A stretch of DNA of 12,718 nt from 70-18 sp041691815 (GCA_041691815.1 JBEPTZ010000129.1:1-12718), one strand, 5' to 3'. Positions 1 through 6,856 are shown, numbered from the stretch's first letter. The notes: generated by a model not told the origin, from the sequence alone. Made by a program: numbers and translations.

Positions 1-80
1 GGGGCGGCTCCGCTTCTGGTGGGGGGGGGGGGGGGGGGGGGGGGGGGTTTATTGTCGGGGTTCTCGGGGGGGGGGGGGGG
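1..80. other. Unreliable contig end with G homopolymers
   Basis: Positions 21-47 are 27 consecutive G and 66-80 are 15 more, separated by about 18 bases. The reading frame of the gene entering from the right dissolves into Pro codons here. The two short non-homopolymer pieces (1-20 and 48-65) each run into a G tract in the same direction. This looks like read fragments with poly-G tails chained by homopolymer overlap rather than genome sequence. A natural proline-rich terminus is possible but less likely. No biology should be read from these 80 bases. Confidence 0.75.
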
Positions 81-432
81 CCGCGGCGAGCTCGGGGCAG
101 ACATTGGCGCGGGCCACCGGGTTGTCGCCGGCGACCGGCACGCCCCAGGCTTGCAGCACGCCGTAATATTCGCGGTTGAAGGCCTCGAAGCCGGCCTGGG
201 TGAACGGCGCCGGGGAGCGCAGTTCGCAGGCGGCGAACGCTGTGGGGGGCAAGCCCAGGCCGTGCAGATGCGCCTCGATGCGCGCGAAGCCGTCGGCGAG
301 GGGGACCGGGTTGGCGAAGCGGGCGCGCTCGATGCGCCAGCCGGGCAGGGCGGCGACGGCGGCGGAATACTGGAACACGCCCTTGACGAAGCGGAAGCCG
401 CGCTCGGGCAGGGCGATCACCCCGGTCGTCAT
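49..432 (-). CDS. RidA-like deaminase, resembling 2-amino-5-chloromuconate deaminase CnbZ (3' end broken)
   Basis: The 127-residue frame begins MTTGVIALPERGFRFVKG and holds ELRSPAPFTQAGFEAFN (about 70-86) and NPVARANVCPE (about 104-114). I recognise this as the RidA-related group annotated as CnbZ-type deaminases, which remove amino groups from enamine/imine-type intermediates and release ammonia. The assignment is from memory of the family, so moderate. From about residue 115 the product becomes Pro-rich because the frame runs into the poly-G artefact, so the stop at 49 is not trusted; the true gene probably extends off the contig. The start at 432 is preferred because GAGG lies just upstream; an alternative ATG at 447 shares one base with the preceding ggt stop (TGATG), giving five extra residues. 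Last visible gene of the hydrolase operon. Confidence 0.65.
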   Translation of the reverse strand: MTTGVIALPERGFRFVKGVFQYSAAVAALPGWRIERARFANPVPLADGFARIEAHLHGLGLPPTAFAACELRSPAPFTQAGFEAFNREYYGVLQAWGVPVAGDNPVARANVCPELAAAPPPPREPRQ

Positions 433-446
433 GCTACCTCGCTCCA

Positions 447-2081
447 TCACGCCACCTCGCCGACATAGCCGTCGCGCTGCGGGTCGGCGCCGCCTTCCAG
501 CCGGCCGTCCCACAGCGAGATGCCGTGCACGCCTGCGAACACGTAGCTGCCGGGATAGCGGTTGACCGTGTAGCCCATGGCTTCCACCGTCTTCTGGGTT
601 GCGCGCGGGATGCGGTTGGAGATGTCGATGGTATCGGTGGTGGCGGAGAAGCGCGGGGCGCTGATCGCTTCCTGCATGCCCATGCCGAACTCCAGCACGT
701 TCAGCAGCACCTGCAATATGGCGACGCCGATCCAGGCGCCTCCCGGTGCGCCGAGGGTCAGCACCGGGGTGGCGCCCTCGAACACGATGGTCGGCGACAG
801 CGAGGAGAAGCGGCGCTTGCCGGGGGCGATGGAGCCGGCGCGGCCGGGGCGCGGGTCGTACCAGTTCATCGCACCATTCAGCATGAAGCCGGTGCCGGGT
901 GGGATGACGCCGGAGGGCAGGCCGAGGGTGTGGGTGACCGAGACCACCATGCCGTCGGCATCGACCGCCGAGATGGTGGTGGTGTGTTTGCCGTCGCCGG
1001 CGGCGCGGGTGAGGCTGGCTTTCTCGCCGGCACGGATGCGGGCGGCGCATGCGTCGGCGTAGGCGTCGGACAGCAGCATATCGAGCGGTGGCGGCACGAA
1101 GGCGGGGTCGCCGATATGCTCGTCCTTGTCGCGGCCGGCGATCTTCATCGCTTCGGCGACGACGCGGATGTAGTCCGGAGTGTTGTGGCCCAGGGCGGCG
1201 AGATCGAAGCGCTCCAGGATGCGCAGAATTTCGAGAATCATGATGCCGCCGGCCGGGGGCAGCGGGGCGGCGATGCGGCGGCCGCGATAGGTGATTTCGA
1301 GCGGGGCCGATTCGGTGGCGCGGAAGCCGGCCAGGTCGGCGGCGGACAGCAGGCCGCCATGCGCCTGCATATCGGCGATGATGCGGGCGGCGATGCTGCC
1401 GGTGTAGAAGGCCTCGACGCCCTCGGCGGCCAGGGTGCGCAGGGTGGCGGCGAGGTTGGGGTTGCGGACGAGGTCGCCGAGGCGCTTGTGGGTGCCGTCG
1501 GGGCGCAAATAGAGCGCGCGGCCGTCCTCGCTGTGGCCCAGCTTGGCGGCGTAGGACAGCCGGCCATAGGGGGCTTCGTCAGTGGCGAACACGCCGGCGA
1601 CATGCGGGCGGACTGCCCAGCCGGCTTCGGCGACGGCGATGGCGGCGGCGAACAGGTCGGTCCATTTGGCGCGGCCGAAGCTGGCGTGGGCGCTGCCGAA
1701 CACCCGCAGGATGCCCGGCGTGGTGACCGCGCGATGGCCGAGTTCGTTGACCCGGCCTTTCAGCATGTAGCCGTAGCCGTCCTTGCACTCGCCTTCGAAG
1801 ATGTCGGCCCACATCTGCGGCGTGCAGGCGGCGGGGCAGGTGGAGAGGTCGCCGATCACCAGGTTGCGGCCGGTCTTCGGGTCGAAGATCTGCATGGTGC
1901 CGAGGCCGGCGACGCCGCACATCATCGGGTCGACGACGCCCTGGGTGAAGGCGCAGGCCAGCACGGCGTCCACCGCGTTGCCGCCGGCGGCGAGCATCGC
2001 GGTGCCGGCCTCCACCGCCTCGGGCTGCGGGGCGGTGATCATCGCGCGGGCGGCGGGAATGCGGCGGGTGGGGCGGGGCAT
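447..2081 (-). CDS. ggt: Gamma-glutamyltransferase family protein (Ntn hydrolase)
   Basis: This 544-residue protein has the layout of the gamma-glutamyltranspeptidase family, whose members hydrolyse or transfer gamma-glutamyl groups after self-cleavage into two subunits. The N-terminal part has the family run AAGGNAVDAVLA (31-42) and a Cys-Gly-Val-Ala-Gly-Leu-Gly segment (55-61). The likely cleavage site and nucleophile is Thr367, first of three threonines in HTTTISAVDADG, aligned with Thr391 of E. coli GGT. SSLSPT (426-431) and LGAPGG (443-448) match the oxyanion and substrate-binding loops. No signal peptide is visible, so it is probably cytoplasmic, unlike secreted E. coli Ggt. The start is ATG 2081 with AGGAG about 7 bases upstream, 11 bp after the trmO stop. 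Family members include acylases and other amide hydrolases, so gamma-glutamyl specificity is not certain. Confidence 0.9.
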   Translation of the reverse strand: MPRPTRRIPAARAMITAPQPEAVEAGTAMLAAGGNAVDAVLACAFTQGVVDPMMCGVAGLGTMQIFDPKTGRNLVIGDLSTCPAACTPQMWADIFEGECKDGYGYMLKGRVNELGHRAVTTPGILRVFGSAHASFGRAKWTDLFAAAIAVAEAGWAVRPHVAGVFATDEAPYGRLSYAAKLGHSEDGRALYLRPDGTHKRLGDLVRNPNLAATLRTLAAEGVEAFYTGSIAARIIADMQAHGGLLSAADLAGFRATESAPLEITYRGRRIAAPLPPAGGIMILEILRILERFDLAALGHNTPDYIRVVAEAMKIAGRDKDEHIGDPAFVPPPLDMLLSDAYADACAARIRAGEKASLTRAAGDGKHTTTISAVDADGMVVSVTHTLGLPSGVIPPGTGFMLNGAMNWYDPRPGRAGSIAPGKRRFSSLSPTIVFEGATPVLTLGAPGGAWIGVAILQVLLNVLEFGMGMQEAISAPRFSATTDTIDISNRIPRATQKTVEAMGYTVNRYPGSYVFAGVHGISLWDGRLEGGADPQRDGYVGEVA

Positions 2082-2092
2082 CGGGGCTCCTG

Positions 2093-2539
2093 TCAGCGGG
2101 TGCGGTTGGCCTGGAAGCCCATGCTGGCCTCGGGCTCGCAGTCGGTGGTGCGCAGATAGGGCTTGATGTCGATCAACGGCGTGCCGTCGACGCAGTCGAG
2201 ATAGCGCACCAGCAGCCGGCGCTGGTCGTCCAGCCCCTCGAACTTCACCACCGACAGGCCGATCGGGTTGGGCCGGCGCGGCGTGCGGGTGGCGAAGGTG
2301 CCGCGTGGCTGATCGCTGTTCGGCGGCGTGAAGATCATCTCCGGCTTGCCCGAGCGGTCCAGCCAATACAGCAGGATCAGGTGGGTGTAGGTTTCGATCG
2401 AGTGCAGGCCGTCGAGGTATTCCGGCAGCAGTTCGGCGGTGCAGAGCGGCGGCGGATCGGCGCGGCGGCCGTTGCGCGGGCACTCCGAGGTGCTGTGCCA
2501 CGGCGTGTGCAGCACCCCGATCGGCCGGACTTCGAACAC
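2093..2539 (-). CDS. trmO: TsaA/TrmO-family SAM-dependent methyltransferase
   Basis: A 148-residue protein with the TsaA (TrmO/YaeB) signatures: FEVRPIGVLHTPW at the N-terminus, RGTFATRTPRRPNPIGLS at 79-96 and DGTPLIDIKPY at 118-128. Characterised TrmO uses S-adenosylmethionine to N6-methylate t6A37 of certain tRNAs. It matches the single-domain form; E. coli TrmO is longer. Two cysteines (20 and 33) flank a basic segment. The start is inferred to be GTG at 2539, 4 bp after the amidase stop, because the frame has no nearby ATG and the conserved N-terminus begins at that codon; no clear Shine-Dalgarno is seen, so coupling to the amidase is likely. Its place between two hydrolase genes is odd for a tRNA enzyme and leaves its real substrate open. 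Confidence 0.87.
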   Translation of the reverse strand: MFEVRPIGVLHTPWHSTSECPRNGRRADPPPLCTAELLPEYLDGLHSIETYTHLILLYWLDRSGKPEMIFTPPNSDQPRGTFATRTPRRPNPIGLSVVKFEGLDDQRRLLVRYLDCVDGTPLIDIKPYLRTTDCEPEASMGFQANRTR

Positions 2540-2543
2540 CGCG

Positions 2544-3959
2544 CTACCAGGCCATGGCGGGTTTTTTGTCCGCCCAGGGCTGAATGCATTCGAATGCACG
2601 GCTGGCCTGGAGTACGCCGAGGTCGTCAAAGCGGCGGCCGACGATCTGCATGCCGACCGGCAGGCCGGCCTTGGTGAAGCCGCAGGGCACGGTGGCGGCG
2701 GGGTTCCAGGACATGTTGAACGGGTAGGAGAACTCCGCCCATTGCAGCCAGTCCCAGTCATGCTGCGGCCAGGTCTCCGGCATCAGCCGTTCGGCCGGGA
2801 AGGCGGCGACCGAGACGGTGGGGGTGATCAGGAAGTCCCACTTGGTGAAGAACTTGTGGATATCAGTGATGTAGGCGTGCTTGCGCTCCTTCAAGGCGAG
2901 GTATTCGGCGATCGAGACATCGCGGCCGGCGCGGATGCAGGCGACCAGGCCGGGGTCCATCTTCGACTCCCATTGCGCCAGCTTCGGCGCCATGCGGGCC
3001 ATGTGCGCGGCCCAGAACTCGCGCCCCAGTTCCGGCCCCAGTTTGCCCCAGGCCGGCACCACGTCCTCCATCACCACGCCGGCGCCGGCGGCGAAGTGCT
3101 GCGCGGCGGCGCGGACCAGTTCGGCGACCTCGGGGTCGACCCTGGCATGGCCGAGATCGGCGCTGAATGCGACGCGGGCGCCCTTCACGCCGTCGTTGAG
3201 GCGGCCGGTGTAGTCGCCGGGCCAGGCTTCCAACGTGGTGTGATCGAGCGGATGCGGGCCGGCCATCACTTCCAGCATCAGCGCCGCATCGGCGACGCTG
3301 CGGGCCATCGGGCCGGCATGGGAGGTGAAGTCACCGACCGAGACCGGGTGGTAGGGGACGCGGCCGAAGCTCGGCTTGATGCCGAAAATGCCGCAGAAAT
3401 GCGACGGCATGCGGATCGAGCCGGCGCCGTCGCTGCCCTGGTGCAGCGCGCCGTAGCCGGCCGCCGCCGCGGCACCGGCGCCGGCCGAGGAGGCACCGGC
3501 GTTGTAGCCCTGCTTCCAGGGGTTGGAGGTGATGCCGGTGAGCGGGCTGCGCGAGACGCCGGTCCAGCCGAATTCCGAGGTGGTGGTCTTGCCGGCCAGT
3601 ATCGCGCCGGCATCCTTCAGGCGGGTGACGAACGGCACGTCGATCGGGGCGCGGAAGCCCTTCTGCATGAAGCTGCCGGCCTCGGTGTTGTAATCGACGG
3701 TCCAAGCCAGGTCCTTGATGGTCACCGGCAGGCCGTGCAGCCGGCCGAGCGGGCCGCCGCTCATCAGCGCCTGCTCGGCCGCCCTGGCGCGGGACAGCGA
3801 CAATTCCGGGTCGATCGCCGCCATGGCGTTGATCTTCGGCTCCAGCTTGCTCATCCGCGACAGCAGCGCGGTCATCACCTCCACCGGCGAGATTTTCTTC
3901 TGGCGGATCATCGGCGCCAGTTCGGTCGCCGGCAGGTAGCCAAGGTCTTCTTCGTTCAC
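2544..3959 (-). CDS. Amidase-signature family hydrolase
   Basis: A 471-residue amidase-signature enzyme, the usual size for the family, which cleaves C-N amide bonds and releases ammonia or an amine. Using the GTG start, the Ser-cisSer-Lys triad is Lys82 (in GLPVTIKDL), Ser157 (in GASSAGA) and Ser181 (in DGAGSIR); the spacings of 75 and 24 residues equal those of FAAH. The Gly/Ser region departs from the canonical GGSSGG and TGGSIR by Gly-to-Ala changes next to both serines. GTG 3959 is chosen because AGGGAA lies about 7 bases upstream; ATG 3974 in the same frame would add five residues but has no ribosome site. It is the first gene of the amidase-trmO-ggt-cnbZ-like run and lies 150 bp downstream of the Crp/Fnr-type gene. 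Substrate unknown; GatA is unlikely since no GatB or GatC is present. Confidence 0.9.
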   Translation of the reverse strand: MNEEDLGYLPATELAPMIRQKKISPVEVMTALLSRMSKLEPKINAMAAIDPELSLSRARAAEQALMSGGPLGRLHGLPVTIKDLAWTVDYNTEAGSFMQKGFRAPIDVPFVTRLKDAGAILAGKTTTSEFGWTGVSRSPLTGITSNPWKQGYNAGASSAGAGAAAAAGYGALHQGSDGAGSIRMPSHFCGIFGIKPSFGRVPYHPVSVGDFTSHAGPMARSVADAALMLEVMAGPHPLDHTTLEAWPGDYTGRLNDGVKGARVAFSADLGHARVDPEVAELVRAAAQHFAAGAGVVMEDVVPAWGKLGPELGREFWAAHMARMAPKLAQWESKMDPGLVACIRAGRDVSIAEYLALKERKHAYITDIHKFFTKWDFLITPTVSVAAFPAERLMPETWPQHDWDWLQWAEFSYPFNMSWNPAATVPCGFTKAGLPVGMQIVGRRFDDLGVLQASRAFECIQPWADKKPAMAW

Positions 3960-4046
3960 GACGCTTTCCCTCATGCACAGGCGCGGCGGGGTTTGGCCCC
4001 CGCCCTTGTCCCGATATTGCCGCCAGGGGCGCACCCCCGGTTCGGC

Positions 4047-4074
4047 GTTGCAGGATTGATAGCGTATCGGCAAC
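4047..4074. promoter_or_regulatory. Possible operator: GTTGC-N18-GCAAC inverted repeat upstream of the amidase
   Basis: In the 150-bp gap between the regulator stop and the amidase start, GTTGC at 4047-4051 faces GCAAC at 4070-4074. The same half-sites occur upstream of the regulator start at 4854-4866 with a 3-bp gap. The shared half-site suggests a regulator-linked element, but the spacings differ and five-base half-sites occur by chance. No convincing -35/-10 pair was found in this gap. Confidence 0.2.
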
Positions 4075-4109
4075 CCGCTGGGTATGGGCCGGGGTTTGCC
4101 GGACGTGGG

Positions 4110-4811
4110 TCAGGCGGTCTCGGCGATGTTTCGCAGCGCCTCGATGCGGCGCAGGGTGATGATCTGCTGGCGGCTGATCACCAGGCCGGCCTTCTCCCAG
4201 CCGGCGAGCACGCGGCTGACGGTGAAATGGGTGGTTCCGGCGATATCGGCGACATCCTGGCGGCGCAACGGGAACAGGATCTCGGTGCCGTCCGCGGTCT
4301 GGCGGCCGGCGCTGCGGGCGAGGCGGAGCAGCGAATGGGCGATGCGCCGCTCGGCGGTCTGGGTGGCGATCTCGCGCACCCGGTTCTGCGCCTCCTGCAG
4401 CCGGCGGCCGACCATGCGGATGGCGTTGATCGCGACGCAGGGGTGCAGCGCCATCAGCCGGAAGAATTCCGCTTCGCTCCAACTGGTCTCGACGGTGTCG
4501 ACCAGGGCGGTGGCGTCGGCCGCGTAATGCCCGTCGGTGAACATGGCGACGGCGCCGAACACCTGGCCGGGGCCGATGAAGCGCATCACCACCTCGGCGC
4601 CGTCCTGCCCGGCCTGGGAAATACGCACGCCGCCTTCGAGCACGGCGTGGACGCGGACATCGGCATCGCCCTGGTGGAACACCCGCTCGCCGGCTTGCAG
4701 GCGGCGGGAATGCGCGGTTGCCGCGAAGGCTTCCAGATCGCGGGCCGGAACGCCGGCCAGCAGCGCGATGGTGGGAAGCTGGCGGGTCGATATCCGGAAT
4801 TCGCTGGCCAT
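4110..4811 (-). CDS. Crp/Fnr-family transcriptional regulator
   Basis: A 233-residue protein with an N-terminal cyclic-nucleotide-binding fold (about 15-125, including PGQVFGAVAMFTDG at 81-94), a dimerisation helix (about 125-155) and a C-terminal winged helix-turn-helix with RRQDVADIAGTTHFTVSR at 183-200. There is no N-terminal cysteine cluster (the only Cys is 125), so it is not an FNR-type iron-sulfur sensor. The CRP residues that hold cAMP, Glu72 and Arg82-Ser83, align with Ala and with Tyr/Ala, so cAMP binding is unlikely. The recognition helix has His-Phe where CRP has Arg180-Glu181, so the site should not be TGTGA or TTGAT. The start is ATG 4811; an in-frame TTG at 4865 would add 18 residues. 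Position directly upstream of the amidase operon suggests that operon as target (inference). Confidence 0.9.
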   Translation of the reverse strand: MASEFRISTRQLPTIALLAGVPARDLEAFAATAHSRRLQAGERVFHQGDADVRVHAVLEGGVRISQAGQDGAEVVMRFIGPGQVFGAVAMFTDGHYAADATALVDTVETSWSEAEFFRLMALHPCVAINAIRMVGRRLQEAQNRVREIATQTAERRIAHSLLRLARSAGRQTADGTEILFPLRRQDVADIAGTTHFTVSRVLAGWEKAGLVISRQQIITLRRIEALRNIAETA

Positions 4812-4853
4812 CGGGCAGGCATACTCCAGATCTCGGGAAAATCGCAGCGGGTT

Positions 4854-4866
4854 GTTGCAGCGCAAC
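4854..4866. promoter_or_regulatory. Short inverted repeat in the leader of the Crp/Fnr-type gene
   Basis: GTTGC (4854-4858) and GCAAC (4862-4866) form a perfect 5-bp inverted repeat around AGC. It lies between the proposed -10 box at 4884-4889 and the ATG at 4811, where a repressor site for autoregulation would fit. It could also be chance. Confidence 0.2.
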
Positions 4867-4883
4867 CTGCGCCGGCGCCTGGG

Positions 4884-4889
4884 ATTATA
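4884..4889 (-). promoter_or_regulatory. Possible -10 box for the Crp/Fnr-type gene
   Basis: On the minus strand 4889-4884 reads TATAAT, a perfect sigma-70-type -10 hexamer, about 70 bases upstream of the ATG at 4811. No good -35 hexamer lies at 16-18 bp, so this is supported only by the -10 match and the divergent intergenic location. Confidence 0.35.
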
Positions 4890-4922
4890 GAGTCAATCGC
4901 TCCAACGCCGTAGGAGCATGCA

Positions 4923-4979
4923 ATGCGCTTCCTGAACACGGGTGCCGGGGTTCGCGGATTGCACGGCGCGCAACCATGA
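4923..4979 (+). CDS. Putative 18-codon leader ORF coupled to the CopD-like gene
   Basis: ATG at 4923 is preceded by AGGAG (4912-4916) with a 6-base spacer, the best ribosome site in this stretch. It encodes MRFLNTGAGVRGLHGAQP and stops at TGA 4977-4979, overlapping the ATG at 4976 of the next gene as ATGA. The downstream gene has no ribosome site of its own, so the small ORF could load it by reinitiation. A second ATG at 4918, inside the same leader, opens only a five-codon frame. No homologue is recognised, and the product may have no function beyond coupling. Confidence 0.35.
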   Translation: MRFLNTGAGVRGLHGAQP

Positions 4980-5452
4980 CCGACGTGATCGTTGCCCGCG
5001 CGCTGCATGTGCTGGCGGTGGTGATCTGGATCGGCGGCGTGTGGATGGTGACCGCGGTGCTGCTGCCGGCGCTGCGGCGCGGTGATTTCGGCGCCGACCG
5101 GGTGGCGGCGCTGCACGCGATCGAGAGCCGCTTCGCTTGGCAGGCACGCGGCGCGGTGATCGTGGTCGGTGCGACCGGGCTGTACATGACCTGGCGGCTC
5201 GACGTGTGGAGCCGGTTTACCAGTCTCGAATTCTGGTGGATGCACGCCATGGTCGGGCTGTGGACGCTGTTCGCCTTCGTGCTGTTCATCGCCGAACCGC
5301 TGATCGTCCACCGCCGCTTCGCACGCATGGCGGCGAAGCGCCCGGAGGTCGCGTTCCGGCAGTTGCATCGGGCGCATTGGGTGCTGCTGGTGCTGAGCCT
5401 GGCGACGGTGTTCGCCGCGGTGGCCGGCAGCCAGGGCTGGTCGATCTTCTGA
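4976..5452 (+). CDS. Small CopD-like integral membrane protein
   Basis: A 158-residue hydrophobic protein with four predicted membrane segments (about 5-31, 57-73, 86-108 and 134-152). The first carries ALHVLAVVIWIGGVW, the histidine-plus-WIGG pattern typical of CopD-like and related haem- or copper-associated inner-membrane proteins. His11, His90 and His131/His134 are possible metal or haem ligands. The match is by pattern only, so it may be described simply as a membrane protein of unknown function. The start is ATG 4976, the only reasonable start near the conserved N-terminus; it overlaps the stop of the 18-codon leader ORF. The gene is divergent from the regulator and convergent with the ABC permease, with only 4 bp between the two stops, so it probably does not belong functionally to either minus-strand operon. 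Confidence 0.8.
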   Translation: MTDVIVARALHVLAVVIWIGGVWMVTAVLLPALRRGDFGADRVAALHAIESRFAWQARGAVIVVGATGLYMTWRLDVWSRFTSLEFWWMHAMVGLWTLFAFVLFIAEPLIVHRRFARMAAKRPEVAFRQLHRAHWVLLVLSLATVFAAVAGSQGWSIF

Positions 5453-5456
5453 TCGG

Positions 5457-6122
5457 TCAGTGCCGCGCCGCCAGCGCCCGGTTCTCCAGCCGTGACAGCA
5501 GGCGGACCAGCGGCCAGAGCAGCAGGAAATAGATGATCGCCGCCGCCATGATCGGCGTCGGGTTGTAGGTGAGGCTCTGCGCCTGCCGCGCCTGGAACAG
5601 CAGTTCCGGCACCGCCACGACGCTGGCCAGCGAGGTCAGCTTGACCACCTCCAGGGTGTTGGACAGCAGGTCCGGCAGCACGTTGCGCACCGCCTGCGGC
5701 AGCACCACCCAGAGCATGGTCTGCAGGCCGGACAGGCCGGTGGAGCGGGCGGCCTCGGTCTGGCCGGTCGGCACGCTCTCGATGCCGGCGCGCAGCACCT
5801 CGCCGTAATAGGCGCTGGTGTTCAGCAGGAAGGCGATCGCGACGCAGCCGAAGCCGCCGAGTTCGATGCCGGCGAACGGCAGGCCGGCATACAGGAAGAT
5901 CAGCAGCACCAGCGGCGGGAAGGCGCGGAAGAAATCCACCCAGGCCATCAGCGGCCAGCGCACCAGGGCGTGGCGGACGCCGGCCAGTGCCGCCAGCCCG
6001 ACGCCGCCGAGCACGCCCAGCGGCACCACCAGCAGCGACAGCAGCACAGTGTTTTCCAGCCCGGCGAGCAGGATGCGCCAGGCGGCGGCGATGATCGTCG
6101 GGTTGAAGAAGCTCTCGATCAT
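5457..6122 (-). CDS. Amino acid ABC transporter permease (second subunit)
   Basis: A 221-residue inner-membrane subunit of the HisM/GltK type, which pairs with the other permease to form the channel of polar amino-acid importers. The EAA loop that contacts the ATPase is at about 119-150, with GQTEAARSTGL at 120-130 and LPQAVRNVLP at 141-150. FFRAFPPLVLLIFLY (64-78) is the usual motif of this family, and about five hydrophobic segments are visible. ATG 6122 lies 22 bp after the stop of the upstream permease. No strong ribosome site is seen, which fits coupled translation. Transcript end is unclear because the convergent CopD-like gene stops 4 bp away and no hairpin terminator fits in between. 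Confidence 0.92.
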   Translation of the reverse strand: MIESFFNPTIIAAAWRILLAGLENTVLLSLLVVPLGVLGGVGLAALAGVRHALVRWPLMAWVDFFRAFPPLVLLIFLYAGLPFAGIELGGFGCVAIAFLLNTSAYYGEVLRAGIESVPTGQTEAARSTGLSGLQTMLWVVLPQAVRNVLPDLLSNTLEVVKLTSLASVVAVPELLFQARQAQSLTYNPTPIMAAAIIYFLLLWPLVRLLSRLENRALAARH

Positions 6123-6144
6123 CGGGCGACCCGGGCGCTGAGGC

Positions 6145-6825
6145 TCATTTCTTCCATGCGAACCTCGTCTCGATCCAGCGGCCGAGCACCACGACCGGCA
6201 GGAAGATCGCCAGATAGGCGATGGCGGCCATGGTGAGCGGGGAGGGGTTGTAGCTGTTGGACACCGCCGAGGAGGCAGCGCCGAGGATCTCGTTGACCGC
6301 CACCACCGAGGCCAGCGCGGTGCTCTTGGTGATCGCGATGGTGCGGTTGGTCAGCGGCGGGATGGTGATGCGCAGCGCCTGCGGCAGCACCACGGTGAAC
6401 AGCGTCTGGCCGAACGACAGCCCGGTGGAACGCGCTGCCTCCCACTGGCCGCGGGCCACCGCGGTGATGCCGGCCCAGAAAATCTCCTCGGAGAACGACA
6501 TCAGCACCAGCGACAGGCTCATCCAGGTGCAGATGAAGCCGGACGGCGTGAGGTTCAGGTTCGGCAGGCCGAAATAGAACAGCACGATGATGACCAGTGG
6601 CGGCAACGCGCGGAACAGGTCGACGGTGAAGATGATCAGCCAGTTGAGCGGCCGGATGGCAAGCGCCCGCACCAGCGCCAGCGCCAGGCCGCAGGCCAGG
6701 CCGGTGATGATTACCAGGAGCGCGATCTCGATGGTGACGACCATGCCTTCCAGAATGTTCGGCAGGTACTGCAGCATGATCTTGGTGTTGAAGAACACGC
6801 CGAGGAAGGTTTCCGAATTAGCCAT
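6145..6825 (-). CDS. Amino acid ABC transporter permease (first subunit)
   Basis: A 226-residue permease homologous to its neighbour. DLFRALPPLVIIVLFYFGLP (69-88) and the EAA loop GQWEAARSTGLS (126-137) with LPQALRITIPP (148-158) are diagnostic of the HisQ/GltJ class. Start ATG 6825 (MANSETFLG) is chosen because the protein then has normal family length; the open frame extends upstream to about 6912, but that extension is encoded by the A/T palindrome region and is unlikely to be translated. No clear ribosome site precedes it. The gene is separated from its ATPase by 150 bp, which is unusual for such operons and may give it a separate promoter or separate message stability. Confidence 0.9.
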   Translation of the reverse strand: MANSETFLGVFFNTKIMLQYLPNILEGMVVTIEIALLVIITGLACGLALALVRALAIRPLNWLIIFTVDLFRALPPLVIIVLFYFGLPNLNLTPSGFICTWMSLSLVLMSFSEEIFWAGITAVARGQWEAARSTGLSFGQTLFTVVLPQALRITIPPLTNRTIAITKSTALASVVAVNEILGAASSAVSNSYNPSPLTMAAIAYLAIFLPVVVLGRWIETRFAWKK

Positions 6826-6834
6826 CGGGAAGGA

Positions 6835-6856
6835 TTCTTTTTTTGCAAAAAAAGAA
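6835..6856. repeat. 22-bp perfect A/T palindrome (copy B)
   Basis: TTC followed by seven T, then GC, then seven A and GAA: each half is the exact reverse complement of the other. It lies 10 bp upstream of the permease start. Read on the minus strand from about 6870, its sequence closely resembles that of the second palindrome read on the plus strand, so the two appear to be inverted copies of one element. A terminator role is not obvious, since the stem itself is A/T. Confidence 0.75.

Noticed and set aside
525..2159. Long plus-strand open frame opposite the ggt gene
   Set aside because: Its product is a Gly/Ala/His/Asp-rich string without recognisable motifs. It is the antisense shadow of a clear GGT family gene in GC-rich DNA.
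2544..3959. GatA subunit of the Glu-tRNA(Gln) amidotransferase
   Set aside because: No gatB or gatC neighbours, and the serine motifs (GASSAG, DGAGSIR) differ from those of GatA.
2439..4913. An 824-codon plus-strand open frame across the amidase and regulator
   Set aside because: It has no domain-like sequence and mirrors two well-supported minus-strand genes; its length comes from the scarcity of A/T-rich stop codons.
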